Assembly: GCF_002291445.1 (NCBI RefSeq) | Contig: NZ_CP014137.1 | Span: 3,472,001 to 3,536,000 of the forward strand | Length of the DNA: 64,000 nucleotides | Direction of reading: 5' to 3' | From: Brenneria goodwinii | GTDB lineage: Bacteria > Pseudomonadota > Gammaproteobacteria > Enterobacterales > Enterobacteriaceae | Shown: one piece after another, positions 44,900 to 54,178 of the stretch | Layout: each line of letters starts with the position of its first letter | Position numbering within the stretch: the stretch's first letter is position 1 | The notes under the pieces: model-generated | Database searches by the model: none | Told to the model about the DNA's origin: nothing | Seen by the model: the letters and a program-made list of their open reading frames with translations, nothing else | Position numbers and translations under genes: made by a program

Positions 44900-45169
44900 T
44901 TAGCGACGCAGACCCAGACGCTCAATCAGACTGGTATAACGCGCTACATCTTTACGCTTCAGGTAGTCCAGCAGCTTACGACGCTGAGACACCATACGCA
45001 GCAGACCACGACGGCTGTGGTGATCTTTTTTGTGCTCGGCAAAGTGTCCTTGCAGGTGGTTGATCTGCGCAGTCAGCAAAGCAACCTGAACTTCGGTAGA
45101 ACCGCTGTCGTTAGCGCCACGACCGAATTCCGCAACGATTTTAGCTTTCGCTTCAACACTTAGAGACAT
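44900..45169 (-). CDS. rpsO: 30S ribosomal protein uS15
   Basis: 89 residues, standard length. Sequence MSLSVEAKAKIVAEFGR, DSGSTEVQVALLT, HHSRRGLLRMVSQRRKLLDYLK is nearly invariant for the family. Binds 16S rRNA early in platform assembly and represses its own translation. The start at 45169 follows the family; a longer frame adds six residues. It lies between truB and pnp. Confidence 0.98.
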   Translation of the reverse strand: MSLSVEAKAKIVAEFGRGANDSGSTEVQVALLTAQINHLQGHFAEHKKDHHSRRGLLRMVSQRRKLLDYLKRKDVARYTSLIERLGLRR

Positions 45170-45292
45170 AGTAATACTCCAAAACATTATAGATAAAAAA
45201 ACAGGCGCCGATCTCTAATTCAGCCACCCAATAGTTAAGCCGCGCTATTCTACTCTTAGCCTCATCCGATAGCAAGGCGGCAACAGCGGGAC

Positions 45293-46237
45293 TTATTCCT
45301 GAAACTCAACCACTAAACGGCGGGGAGCCACGCGTCCGTCATCGTCAATCTCACCCATGCCAATAAATTTATGCTCATCGCCTTCGGTAATTCGGACCAT
45401 TCCGTCCAGCGGCGCGCCTGCGGCCTGAACCGCTTGCCCCAGTTTCAGGTATCCGGCGGTGACCGGCATTAAATTCACTTCGGGGAAATGCATAGCCGGA
45501 CTTTCCATCGGCATTAACAGCGGATCAAGGCTCAATGCCGGCGAACGCTCCTCAGCCTGCGCCTGTTCCAGCAAGGCAGACAAGGCATCCAACGTCACCA
45601 TCCGATCTACGGGATAAGTTGCAACCTGCAAACGGCGCAGATAAATCACATGCGCGCCACAGCCGAGTTTCTCCCCCAAATCGTCAATGATGGTGCGAAT
45701 ATAGGTGCCTTTCGAGCAGTGAATTTCCAGCTCAAGCTCATCCCCCTCGCAGCGGATAAACAGCAGCTCATAAACGGTAATATCACGAGCCTCGCGCGGA
45801 ACAACCTGTCCCTGACGCGCATATTCATAGAGCGGACGTCCCTGATACTTCAACGCCGAATACATTGAAGGAACCTGCTGCGTGGTGCCGCGAAAACTTT
45901 CCAGCGCGGCGTCCAATTCCGCAGGAGAAAAAGCAATCGGACGCGTTTCAATCACATTGCCGTCGGCGTCCGATGTATCCGTGCGCTGTCCGAGACGGGC
46001 AATCACGCGATACCGTTTATCAGAATCCAGCAGGTAGCGCGAAAACTTCGTCGCTTCGCCTAAACAGATTGGCAGCATGCCGGTCGCCAGCGGGTCCAAC
46101 GCCCCCGTATGACCGGCCTTATTGGCGTTAAAAATCCGTTTTACTTTTTGCAAAGCATCATTGGACGACAACCCCTGCGGTTTATCCAACAACAAGACGC
46201 CGTGTACATCACGGCCGCGGCGGCGGGGACGACTCAT
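45293..46237 (-). CDS. truB: tRNA pseudouridine55 synthase
   Basis: 314 residues. Makes pseudouridine 55 in the T-loop of tRNAs. Catalytic Asp lies in HTGALDPLATGMLPICLGEATKF. The PUA domain forms the C-terminus. Its ATG overlaps the rbfA stop by one base (TAATG), so translation is coupled. Confidence 0.97.
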   Translation of the reverse strand: MSRPRRRGRDVHGVLLLDKPQGLSSNDALQKVKRIFNANKAGHTGALDPLATGMLPICLGEATKFSRYLLDSDKRYRVIARLGQRTDTSDADGNVIETRPIAFSPAELDAALESFRGTTQQVPSMYSALKYQGRPLYEYARQGQVVPREARDITVYELLFIRCEGDELELEIHCSKGTYIRTIIDDLGEKLGCGAHVIYLRRLQVATYPVDRMVTLDALSALLEQAQAEERSPALSLDPLLMPMESPAMHFPEVNLMPVTAGYLKLGQAVQAAGAPLDGMVRITEGDEHKFIGMGEIDDDGRVAPRRLVVEFQE

Positions 46238-46638
46238 TAATCCTCCTGATCTTCGCCCGTTGCCGCCGAACGACGTTCGGCATCATGTCTGACGACATTA
46301 GTGACCAGATTGGACATTCTCATCCCTTCAACCAGGGAATTGTCGTAGGAGAACGTCAGTTCAGGCACCACGCGCAGACGCATCGCTTTACCCAGCAACA
46401 TGCGGATAAAACCCGAGGCGTCCTGCAGGGCTTTAATCGCCGTTTTTACCTGTTCCGGTTCGTTATCGTTCAGAAACGTCACAAAAACCTTGGCGTAAGC
46501 CAAATCGCGTGAAACTTCAACGCCGGATACGGTAGCCATACCAATCCGCGGATCTTTCACTTCTCGTTGAATAATAATGGCGATTTCTTTTTGCATCTCC
46601 TGCGCTACGCGCTGGGTGCGGCTGAATTCTTTTGCCAT
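46237..46638 (-). CDS. rbfA: 30S ribosome-binding factor A
   Basis: 133 residues. KH-like protein needed for 30S maturation, especially in the cold. MAKEFSRTQRVAQEMQKEIAIIIQREVKDPRIGM is the family N-terminus. It follows infB by 73 bp, across an intrinsic terminator-like hairpin. Confidence 0.97.
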   Translation of the reverse strand: MAKEFSRTQRVAQEMQKEIAIIIQREVKDPRIGMATVSGVEVSRDLAYAKVFVTFLNDNEPEQVKTAIKALQDASGFIRMLLGKAMRLRVVPELTFSYDNSLVEGMRMSNLVTNVVRHDAERRSAATGEDQED

Positions 46639-46654
46639 GTTGAATCCTCAAGTA

Positions 46655-46679
46655 AAAATAGGGGGGCACAAAGCCCCCC
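46655..46679 (-). terminator. intrinsic terminator-like hairpin between infB and rbfA
   Basis: GGGGGGC and GCCCCCC arms (46661-46667 and 46673-46679) with a five-base loop are followed on the minus strand by TATTTTT. It probably attenuates reading from infB into rbfA-truB. Confidence 0.75.
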
Positions 46680-46711
46680 ATGAATAACCTATCGCAATGC
46701 CCAACGCCGAT

Positions 46712-49420
46712 TTAATCAATCGTGCGTTTGATCTCGATCGTTTCGAAAACTTCGATCACGTCGCCGGCACGGACATCATTGTAGTTCTTAACGCCGATAC
46801 CACATTCCATACCGCTACGGACTTCGTTGACGTCATCCTTGAAGCGGCGCAGAGATTCAAGCTCGCCTTCATAGATAACCACGTTGTCACGCAGTACGCG
46901 AATCTTGTTATGACGTTTAACCACGCCTTCCGTCACCATACAACCGGCGATAGCGCCGAATTTCGGTGATTTGAAGACATCGCGGACTTCCGCCAGACCG
47001 ATGATCTCTTGTTTATATTCCGGCGCCAGCATACCGCTCATGGCCTGCTTAACTTCATCAATCAGGTCATAGATAACTGAATAATAGCGCAGATCCAGAC
47101 TTTCGGACTCAACGACACGGCGGGCGGAAGCATCGGCACGGACGTTAAAGCCAAGGATAATCGCATTCGACGCGGCGGCCAGCGTGGCATCCGTTTCTGT
47201 GATACCGCCCACGCCGGAACCGACAATTTTAACTTTCACTTCGTCGGTGGACAATTTTTCCAGCGCATCGGAAATCGCTTCGCAAGAGCCCTGAACGTCA
47301 GACTTAAGCACGATATTCAGTTCAGAAACTTCACCTTCCGTCATGTTGGCAAACATGTTTTCCAGTTTGGATTTCTGCTGACGAGCCAGCTTAACTTCAC
47401 GGAATTTACCCTGACGATACAGCGCCACTTCGCGCGCTTTCTTCTCGTCACGAACGACGGTAGCTTCATCACCGGCCGCCGGTACGCCGGACAGGCCAAG
47501 AATTTCCACCGGAATCGACGGGCCCGCTTCTGCAACTTCGCGCCCCAGTTCATCACGCATGGCGCGAACACGGCCATATTCAAAACCGCATAGCACGATA
47601 TCGCCTTTGTTCAGCGTACCTTCGCGCACCAGAACGGTTGCCACCGGACCGCGACCTTTATCCAGGAAGGATTCGATCACTACGCCGCTAGCCATACCGC
47701 TACGGATGGCTTTCAGTTCCAGAACTTCCGCCTGCAACAAAATCGCATCCAGCAGTTCATCTATCCCCGTACCCGCTTTAGCTGATACGTGTACAAACTG
47801 AGATTCGCCGCCCCACTCTTCCGGCATGATGCCGTACTGCGACAGCTCGGTTTTAACACGGTCAGGATCGGCTTCCGGTTTATCAATCTTATTCACCGCG
47901 ACAACAACCGGCACCTTAGCCGCTTTCGCATGCTGGATAGCTTCAATTGTCTGCGGCATCACGCCGTCATCCGCGGCGACAACCAGCACTACGATATCCG
48001 TCGCCTGGGCACCGCGGGCACGCATGGCGGTAAACGCGGCGTGTCCGGGCGTATCCAGGAAAGTGATCATACCGTTGTCGGTTTCGACGTGGTAAGCACC
48101 GATATGCTGGGTAATCCCACCGGCTTCGCCGGCGGCGACTTTGGTTGAACGGATATAGTCCAGCAATGAGGTTTTACCATGGTCAACGTGGCCCATGATG
48201 GTAACGACCGGCGCACGAGATTCAGCCGCGGCACCGGTATCACGGTCGCTCATTACCGCTTCTTCAAGCTCATTCTCACGACGCAGAATGACTTTATGAC
48301 CCATTTCTTCGGCAACCAGCTGCGCGGTTTCCTGGTCGATGACCTGGTTAATCGTCGCCATGGCGCCCAGCTTCATCATCGTCTTGATGACCTGAGAGCC
48401 TTTCACCGCCATTTTATTGGCTAATTCGGCAACGGTAACCGTTTCGCCGATGACGACATCGCGGTTAACCGCCTGAGCTGGCTTGTTGAAGCCCTGCTGC
48501 AGCGTACTTGGCTTGCGCTTGCCTTTACCGCCACGGGTAACGGCGCGGGCCTCTTCGCGATCGGCTTTAGACTCGGACAGTCGGTTGCCTTTCTTCTGTT
48601 TTGTTACTTTGCTGCGACCACTACGGCTGCGACGCTCGCCTTCAACCTGACGATCGCTTTCATCCTCCGCTTCGCGGGCATGATGCGACGTGGTCACATG
48701 ATAATCGGCGGCCTCTTCGGGCTTGGCGCTTTCCGCTTCCCAACGTCCGGCATTTTCTTCCGCCATGCGGCGAGCTTCTTCAGCAATGCGTCGAGCTTCT
48801 TCTTCAACCTTAAGACGAGCAGCTTCTTCTGCTTTGCGCTTAAGTTCGGCGGCTTCAGCTTCGCGCCTGGCTTTTTCAGCCTGAACAGGCTTGGTTATAT
48901 TATCGTTTTGTTGATTAATCACTTTTTCTTTTTCCGCTACATCACGCTTAGCTTTTTCAGCGGCCTCACGTTTGGCTTGCTCTTCGGCAGCACGTTTAGC
49001 TTTCTCAGCAGCTTCACGTTTGGCTTTTTCTTCCGCCTCGCGTTTGGCCTGCTCTTCAGCAGCGCGTTGTGCCTGTTCTTCCGCTTCACGCCGTGCCTGC
49101 TCTTCCTCTTCCGCCTTTTGAGCATCCAAAGGATCGCGTTTTACATAAGTGCGTTTCTTGCGGACTTCAATCTGCACTGATTTACTCTTTCCGCCAGTGC
49201 TCGGAATATTTAACGTGCTACGCGTTTTACGCTGCAGTGTCAATTTTCCCGGCGCAATTCCACGATCTCGGTTCAGGTGCGCCAGTAATGTTTCTTTTTC
49301 ATGCTGGGTCACAGAATCCGATGCAGACTTGGTGATGCCCGCATCAGCAAACTGCTGTATCAGGCGGTCAACCGAAGTCTGAATCTCTGTGGCCAGCGAT
49401 TTTACGGTTACATCTGTCAT
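46712..49420 (-). CDS. infB: translation initiation factor IF-2
   Basis: 902 residues, slightly longer than E. coli (890). GTPase that brings initiator tRNA to the 30S subunit. N-terminal domain, then a long Lys/Arg/Glu/Ala-rich helical linker (about 105-260) with repeated REAEEQAKR-type units, then the G domain: GHVDHGKT (G1), DTPGH (G3), NKIDKP (G4). C-terminal domains C1 and C2 follow. Internal starts give shorter IF2 forms in E. coli; I did not map them here. Confidence 0.98.
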   Translation of the reverse strand: MTDVTVKSLATEIQTSVDRLIQQFADAGITKSASDSVTQHEKETLLAHLNRDRGIAPGKLTLQRKTRSTLNIPSTGGKSKSVQIEVRKKRTYVKRDPLDAQKAEEEEQARREAEEQAQRAAEEQAKREAEEKAKREAAEKAKRAAEEQAKREAAEKAKRDVAEKEKVINQQNDNITKPVQAEKARREAEAAELKRKAEEAARLKVEEEARRIAEEARRMAEENAGRWEAESAKPEEAADYHVTTSHHAREAEDESDRQVEGERRSRSGRSKVTKQKKGNRLSESKADREEARAVTRGGKGKRKPSTLQQGFNKPAQAVNRDVVIGETVTVAELANKMAVKGSQVIKTMMKLGAMATINQVIDQETAQLVAEEMGHKVILRRENELEEAVMSDRDTGAAAESRAPVVTIMGHVDHGKTSLLDYIRSTKVAAGEAGGITQHIGAYHVETDNGMITFLDTPGHAAFTAMRARGAQATDIVVLVVAADDGVMPQTIEAIQHAKAAKVPVVVAVNKIDKPEADPDRVKTELSQYGIMPEEWGGESQFVHVSAKAGTGIDELLDAILLQAEVLELKAIRSGMASGVVIESFLDKGRGPVATVLVREGTLNKGDIVLCGFEYGRVRAMRDELGREVAEAGPSIPVEILGLSGVPAAGDEATVVRDEKKAREVALYRQGKFREVKLARQQKSKLENMFANMTEGEVSELNIVLKSDVQGSCEAISDALEKLSTDEVKVKIVGSGVGGITETDATLAAASNAIILGFNVRADASARRVVESESLDLRYYSVIYDLIDEVKQAMSGMLAPEYKQEIIGLAEVRDVFKSPKFGAIAGCMVTEGVVKRHNKIRVLRDNVVIYEGELESLRRFKDDVNEVRSGMECGIGVKNYNDVRAGDVIEVFETIEIKRTID

Positions 49421-49445
49421 GCTGTTCCTTTCCTGCTACAGTTCG

Positions 49446-50957
49446 TTATTCGTTTTCGTCGCCAAACCAACAGATATTACGGGCGGCCATAATCAGCTCG
49501 CCGGCTTTCTCATCGTTAAGCTCTTCAATATCCGTCAGGTCGTCGACACCCTGCTCAGCAAGATCTTCCAGCGTGCAAATACCGCGTGCCGCCAGCTTGA
49601 ATGCCAATTCACGCGACAGGCCAGGTAAACTGAGCAAATCGTCTGCGGGTTGGCCGTCGCCGCGACTTTCCTCATCCGCCAACGCCAGCGTGGTTAACGC
49701 GGCCTTAGCTCGTTCACGCAATACTTCAATGGTCTCTTCATCAAGGCCTTCGATTGCCAGCAGCTCTTTGATCGGCACGTAGGCCAGCTCTTCAAGCGAG
49801 GAGAAACCTTCTTCAACCAGCACGGTGGCGAACTCTTCGTCGATATCCAGGTGCTTGGTAAAGACATCTATTGCAGCATGTGCTTCGGCCTGATGTTTGG
49901 CCTGAAGATCTTCCACGGTCATAACGTTCAGTTCCCAACGGTCATCTGAACGATGCTGTTTTAACAGTTGGGAAGCCAAACGCACATTCTGGCCGTTACG
50001 ACCAATCGCCTGAGCCAGATTGCTGGACTCAACGGCGATATCCATCGTGCAGGTATCTTCGTCAACCACGATGGAAACCACGTCAGCCGGGGCCATGGCA
50101 TTGATAACAAACTGAGCGGGATTATCATCCCACAGGATAATATCAATACGCTCGCCGCCAAGTTCACTGGATACGGCCTGTACTCGCGCACCGCGCATCC
50201 CTACGCAAGCACCGACCGGATCAATGCGTTTGTCATTGGTTTTTACCGCAATTTTCGCACGTGAACCCGGATCGCGGGCAGCAGCCTTGATCTCAATAAC
50301 TTCTTCACCGATTTCCGGTACTTCAATACGGAAGAGTTCGACCAGCATTTCCGGACGGGAACGGCTAACAAACAGTTGGGCGCCGCGGGCTTCGGGGCGA
50401 ACGGCATAAAGCACGCCGCGAATACGATCGCCAGGGCGGAAATTCTCACGAGGCAACATGTCTTCACGGCCGATAACCGCTTCGGCGTTGTTACCCAAAT
50501 CCAGAGAGATATTATCACGGTTAACTTTCTTCACCACACCGGTGACAATCTCGCCTTCCTGTTCGCGGAACTGATCGACAACCATGGCGCGTTCAGCTTC
50601 GCGCACCTTCTGTACAATAACCTGTTTTGCGGTTTGCGTGGTAATACGGTCAAAGGTGACAGACTCAATCTGATCTTCGACGTAATCGCCAACATCAAGG
50701 GCAGGGTTTTCAAACTGCGCCGCATCCAGCGTAATCTCGCGCGTTGGCTGGGTGACTTCGTTGACCACCAACCAGCGGCGAAAAGTATCGAAATCGCCGG
50801 TTTTGCGATCGATACTGACGCGAACATCAATTTCCTGCTCGTATTTTTTCTTGGTTGCTGTTGCCAGTGCGGTTTCCAACGCTTCAAAAATCTTTTCACG
50901 CGGAACGGCTTTTTCGTTGGAAACTGCTTCAACAACAGCCAGAATCTCTTTATTCAT
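49446..50957 (-). CDS. nusA: transcription termination/antitermination factor NusA
   Basis: 503 residues. N-terminal RNA polymerase-binding domain, S1 domain, two KH domains (DPVGACVGMRGARVQAV and SNLAQAIGRNGQNVRLAS) and two C-terminal acidic AR repeats. The start at 50957 (MNKEILAVVEAVSNEKA) is the standard one; six more codons are open upstream. It lies between rimP and infB as in E. coli. Confidence 0.98.
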   Translation of the reverse strand: MNKEILAVVEAVSNEKAVPREKIFEALETALATATKKKYEQEIDVRVSIDRKTGDFDTFRRWLVVNEVTQPTREITLDAAQFENPALDVGDYVEDQIESVTFDRITTQTAKQVIVQKVREAERAMVVDQFREQEGEIVTGVVKKVNRDNISLDLGNNAEAVIGREDMLPRENFRPGDRIRGVLYAVRPEARGAQLFVSRSRPEMLVELFRIEVPEIGEEVIEIKAAARDPGSRAKIAVKTNDKRIDPVGACVGMRGARVQAVSSELGGERIDIILWDDNPAQFVINAMAPADVVSIVVDEDTCTMDIAVESSNLAQAIGRNGQNVRLASQLLKQHRSDDRWELNVMTVEDLQAKHQAEAHAAIDVFTKHLDIDEEFATVLVEEGFSSLEELAYVPIKELLAIEGLDEETIEVLRERAKAALTTLALADEESRGDGQPADDLLSLPGLSRELAFKLAARGICTLEDLAEQGVDDLTDIEELNDEKAGELIMAARNICWFGDENE

Positions 50958-50978
50958 CCTAGTTGCCTCATCCAAACT

Positions 50979-51431
50979 TTAAAAGTGGGGTACCAGGTTC
51001 GCTTTCTGGATGTTGCTCAGCGCGAACACTTCGTCTTTGCCTTCCACTGTTATGGTGATCATTTCGCCTTCAACGGCTTTAATAATCCCCGACCATTTAC
51101 GGCGATTCTGGACCGCCATGCGCAGCACCACCGTCGCCTCTTCACCGATGAAACGTGCATAGTGCGCTACCGTGAACAAAGGGCGCTCAAGTCCCGGAGA
51201 GGACACCTCCAGGTTGTAGGCGACAGAGATCGGATCTTCAACATCCAACACTGCACTGACCTGGTGGCTGACATCAGCACAATCATCAACAGTGATGCCA
51301 TCTTCACTATCAATATAGATACGCAGCGTCGATTGGCGACCCCGGATGAACTCAATGCCAACCAACTCATAGCCTAATGCTTCGACTGGTGCTGAAATCA
51401 TCTCTGTTAACTTTTGTTCTAATGTGGACAA
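50979..51431 (-). CDS. rimP: ribosome maturation factor RimP
   Basis: 150 residues, the E. coli length. Needed for early 30S assembly. I place the start at the TTG at 51429-51431 because STLEQKLTEMISAPVEALGYELVG then aligns exactly with the family and GGGGGTG lies upstream. In-frame GTG (51437) and TTG (51443) codons are alternatives. It is preceded by two tandem terminators separating it from metY. Confidence 0.95.
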   Translation of the reverse strand: MSTLEQKLTEMISAPVEALGYELVGIEFIRGRQSTLRIYIDSEDGITVDDCADVSHQVSAVLDVEDPISVAYNLEVSSPGLERPLFTVAHYARFIGEEATVVLRMAVQNRRKWSGIIKAVEGEMITITVEGKDEVFALSNIQKANLVPHF

Positions 51432-51447
51432 GCCCACCCCCAAGACA

Positions 51448-51469
51448 TAAAAAAAGGGCTTAATAGCCC
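51448..51469 (-). terminator. second of two tandem terminators, metY-rimP leader
   Basis: On the minus strand GGGCT-ATTA-AGCCC is followed by seven or eight Ts, ending about 17 bases before the rimP start. Confidence 0.8.
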
Positions 51470-51490
51470 AGTAATTCTGTTACCAAATAA

Positions 51491-51513
51491 CAAAAAACCC
51501 CGATATATCGGGG
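51491..51513 (-). terminator. first terminator after metY
   Basis: A perfect 16-base palindrome CCCCGATATATCGGGG (51498-51513) is followed on the minus strand by six Ts. Confidence 0.85.
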
Positions 51514-51649
51514 CTTTATGCAACTGGACCCTATTACCGCCAAACAACGCGGCATAACTTTCGGTTAAGGATTTTTTTCAAAACGACTGTGAAAGCGATG
51601 GAAATTGATTGAACAGCCTATTGAAAAAAACACTACCCGGAAAGTTAAC

Positions 51650-51726
<77 letters not shown>

Positions 51727-51742
51727 TCCGAAAACGTGGCAA

Positions 51743-51771
51743 ATACTACGCTGACGACTGCCAAAATGCAA
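51743..51771 (-). promoter_or_regulatory. promoter of metY-rimP-nusA-infB
   Basis: On the minus strand TTGCAT (51771-51766), a 17-base spacer and TAGTAT (51748-51743) lie about 17 bases before the tRNA 5' end. Confidence 0.75.
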
Positions 51772-52158
51772 GTTATCAATAGGATTGATACAGGGCGGGA
51801 ACGTGAAGAGTTAACCTATTGCATTGATAAACAAAGGCTCCGGTCTACGCCGTGAGAATGACCCCTGACCAAACTACTGCCCGCTGACCAGCGTATTTCA
51901 TCTCATCTATTATCTGCAAATAGCGTGATAACCAACCGGTAATCCAAGATCTGAAACGTGCGCATGCATGATACCCATGATACATGGGGAAAGCAAAGCC
52001 TTATCGCCCGTCAATGATGTCTCAGTGCCTCTTCACGCCTTTAACGAAACGATCGCGTTAGACTTTCGGAGATATTATCCGCCGCACCGCATCCTCAGAG
52101 CCGCTGCGGACGCTCATTGCGGCGAGCGCCTTGCCGCGGCAGGCTGCCCGCTGAACGA
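51772..52158. other. spacer between metY and the phytase/Ton locus
   Basis: No convincing gene on either strand. In E. coli argG occupies this side of metY; here it is absent. GC-rich hairpin potential (CCTTGCCGCGGCAGG near 52129-52143) lies just beyond the tonB-like stop and may end that operon. Nothing else is seen. Confidence 0.6.
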
Positions 52159-52944
52159 TTACTTAATGCGGTAGTGAAAGGTGTTTTTAACCTGCGGCAC
52201 ATCGACCGGCTGACCGTTGATAATACGCGGCTGATAGCGAAAAGTTCTGGCGGCGCTGAGGGACGGGCGTACAAACAGCGGATTACAGTCGCTTTCCGCC
52301 CGGGGATCCTCCACCTCGCCCCGACGGTTCACCCGGTAAACCACGGTACAGTTCCCCTCAATCTTTCTGCTTAGCGCTTTCTCCGGATAGTCCGGCGCCT
52401 GTTTGCTGATGGGCAGATACTGACGCCCCGACATATCCGCCTTCTGCCGGGCGATTTCCGCCGCCGCGCGTTCGTCGGCCTGATGTTGTTGCGCCAACTG
52501 CCGGCGCCGCTCGTCCTCGGCTTTCTGCTGAGCCAAGCGCTGTTGCTGGCGGCGTTGCTTCTCCTGCGCCTGACGCCGCGCCTGTTCCGCCTTACGCGTC
52601 CGCTCCTGTTGCTGACGCGCCAGCAACCCCCTATCCGGCATAGAAGGCGCCGCAACCGGCGCAGGTGGCGCGACCGTCGGCGTTTGAACCGGCGTAAACT
52701 CCGGCTCCGGCGTTGGCGGCGGAGCCACAGGCGGCGCTTCGCTCGGTTGCGACGTCGGCAGCGTGACCAGCGTGGTGTGCAGATGACGGATAACCGGCGC
52801 CGGCGGCGTCCTCATCTGCCAATGCTGCAACAAAAACGACCCTAAAATCAGGTGAACCGCCAATGCAATCGCGGCGGCGGCAAGGCGCGGCGGCCAGATA
52901 TGCGGTTTGCTCAAGGCGTCATCGAAATAGTCACTGGCGCTCAT
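52159..52944 (-). CDS. TonB-like energy transducer with TolA-like coiled coil
   Basis: 261 residues. One N-terminal membrane anchor (about 20-40), a short Pro-rich stretch (about 60-105), then a long charged helix rich in Gln, Arg, Lys, Ala and Glu (about 108-168) like domain II of TolA, and a C-terminal TonB domain (APDYPEKALSRKIEGNCTVVYRVN to the end). Normal TonB proteins have a Pro-Glu/Pro-Lys spacer instead of the helix. It overlaps the exbD-like gene by four bases, and is the last gene of the receptor-phytase operon, so it should energise that receptor. Confidence 0.88.
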   Translation of the reverse strand: MSASDYFDDALSKPHIWPPRLAAAAIALAVHLILGSFLLQHWQMRTPPAPVIRHLHTTLVTLPTSQPSEAPPVAPPPTPEPEFTPVQTPTVAPPAPVAAPSMPDRGLLARQQQERTRKAEQARRQAQEKQRRQQQRLAQQKAEDERRRQLAQQHQADERAAAEIARQKADMSGRQYLPISKQAPDYPEKALSRKIEGNCTVVYRVNRRGEVEDPRAESDCNPLFVRPSLSAARTFRYQPRIINGQPVDVPQVKNTFHYRIK

Positions 52945-53390
52945 TGCGGCGCCTCGGTAATCAGGCCGATGTTTTCAATTCCGCTTTTTTGCAGCGCGGC
53001 CATACAGGCGACCACGCTGCCGTAATTGGCGGCCTGATCCGCGCGAATATAAACCTGGGTATCGCCCTTATCGGCGACGATCGCCGCGACCCGGCTGCTC
53101 ATCTCTTCCAGCGTAACCGCCAGCGTCGAGTCGTCGCGCTGTTCGGTCTGAACGTCGCTGGCCAGATTCCAGTAATAGGTGGCGTCGGCTTTTACCGACA
53201 GCGTCAGGATTTGCCTTTGGCTGTCGGCGGGCAGCGGTTCGCTGGCTACCTTGGGTAATTCGAGTTTCACGCCCTGCATCAACATCGGCGCGGTAACCAT
53301 AAAAATCACCAGAAGCACCAGCATGACGTCAATATAAGGAACAACGTTCATTTCGGCTTTCGGACTATAGCGTAACGGTGGTCTGCGCAT
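52941..53390 (-). CDS. ExbD/TolR-family proton-channel subunit
   Basis: 149 residues. One membrane helix with the essential Asp in VVPYIDVMLVLLVIFMVTAP, then a periplasmic domain. The wording of the helix is closer to TolR than to E. coli ExbD. It lies 14 bases after the exbB-like gene and overlaps the tonB-like gene, as part of a dedicated motor. Confidence 0.9.
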   Translation of the reverse strand: MRRPPLRYSPKAEMNVVPYIDVMLVLLVIFMVTAPMLMQGVKLELPKVASEPLPADSQRQILTLSVKADATYYWNLASDVQTEQRDDSTLAVTLEEMSSRVAAIVADKGDTQVYIRADQAANYGSVVACMAALQKSGIENIGLITEAPQ

Positions 53391-53404
53391 AAAACGGCTC
53401 CTGA

Positions 53405-54115
53405 TCAGGCGGTCCGGGCAACGGAAGCGTGGGCGGAAAGATGCAGACGACGATGCAGATATCCCTGTAGTTCATTGGCGAAACTGTAATAGCGATTCAC
53501 CAGCGTCTGCGTACGGGCGGTAAAGCGGTTGTAGAAAATGACCGCGGGGATGGCGGCAAACAGACCGATGGCGGTGGCGATCAGCGCTTCCGCGATCCCC
53601 GGCGCCACCGTGTTCAGCGTCGCCTGCTGGACGTGCGCCAAACCGATAAAGGCATTCATAATGCCCCACACGGTGCCGAGCAGGCCGATATAAGGGCTGA
53701 CCGAACCAATCGTCGCCAGCATCGTCAAACCGTTGGCTAGGCGTTCTTCCTGCTCGGCGATGGCGACATGCAGACTGTGTTCAACGCCGGAGGTGACGGC
53801 CTCGGGCGAAACGCCGGGCACCTGGGTCAGTTGCTGATACTCATGCCAGGCGGCGGAAAAAATGTGCCGTGCGCCGGCATCGCGGGCAATATTGTGCTGA
53901 ATGTCGCGCTGGAGCGATGTCAGATCCCTGTTCTGGCGAAAACGCCGGCGGAACGTAACGATATCTTTCTCACTGCTGCGCAGCACGCGCCCGTGCGCCA
54001 CAATCAGATACCACGAGGTCAGCGAACCCAGCAGCAGGATCGCCATCACACACTGCACCAGCAGACTGGCGTTGCCAATCAGGCCGCCGAGCGTCATTGA
54101 ATTATCAAGAGCCAT
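53405..54115 (-). CDS. ExbB/TolQ-family proton-channel subunit
   Basis: 236 residues. Three membrane helices: about 12-32, 130-155 and 170-195. MotA/TolQ/ExbB signature ATIGSVSPYIGLLGTVWGIMNAF and TAIGLFAAIPAVIFYN are intact. The N-terminus GNASLLVQCVMAILLL is TolQ-like. The start at 54115 is preferred; a frame 11 codons longer is open. It follows the phytase gene by 63 bases in the same operon. Confidence 0.9.
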   Translation of the reverse strand: MALDNSMTLGGLIGNASLLVQCVMAILLLGSLTSWYLIVAHGRVLRSSEKDIVTFRRRFRQNRDLTSLQRDIQHNIARDAGARHIFSAAWHEYQQLTQVPGVSPEAVTSGVEHSLHVAIAEQEERLANGLTMLATIGSVSPYIGLLGTVWGIMNAFIGLAHVQQATLNTVAPGIAEALIATAIGLFAAIPAVIFYNRFTARTQTLVNRYYSFANELQGYLHRRLHLSAHASVARTA

Positions 54116-54178
54116 CTTATTTTCCTTGCAATTACCCGCCTGCCGCACCGGAAGGCAGACGGACGGGGTGAATTAACA

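Noticed and set aside
48960..49110. Internal repeats in the infB linker as a possible tandem repeat or CRISPR
   Set aside because: They encode REAEEQAKR-like helical repeats normal for enterobacterial IF2; spacing and divergence do not fit CRISPR.
48680..49180. Phe-rich plus-strand frame resembling a membrane protein opposite infB
   Set aside because: The Phe/Ser/Leu repeats are the antisense of the Lys/Glu/Ala-rich IF2 linker.
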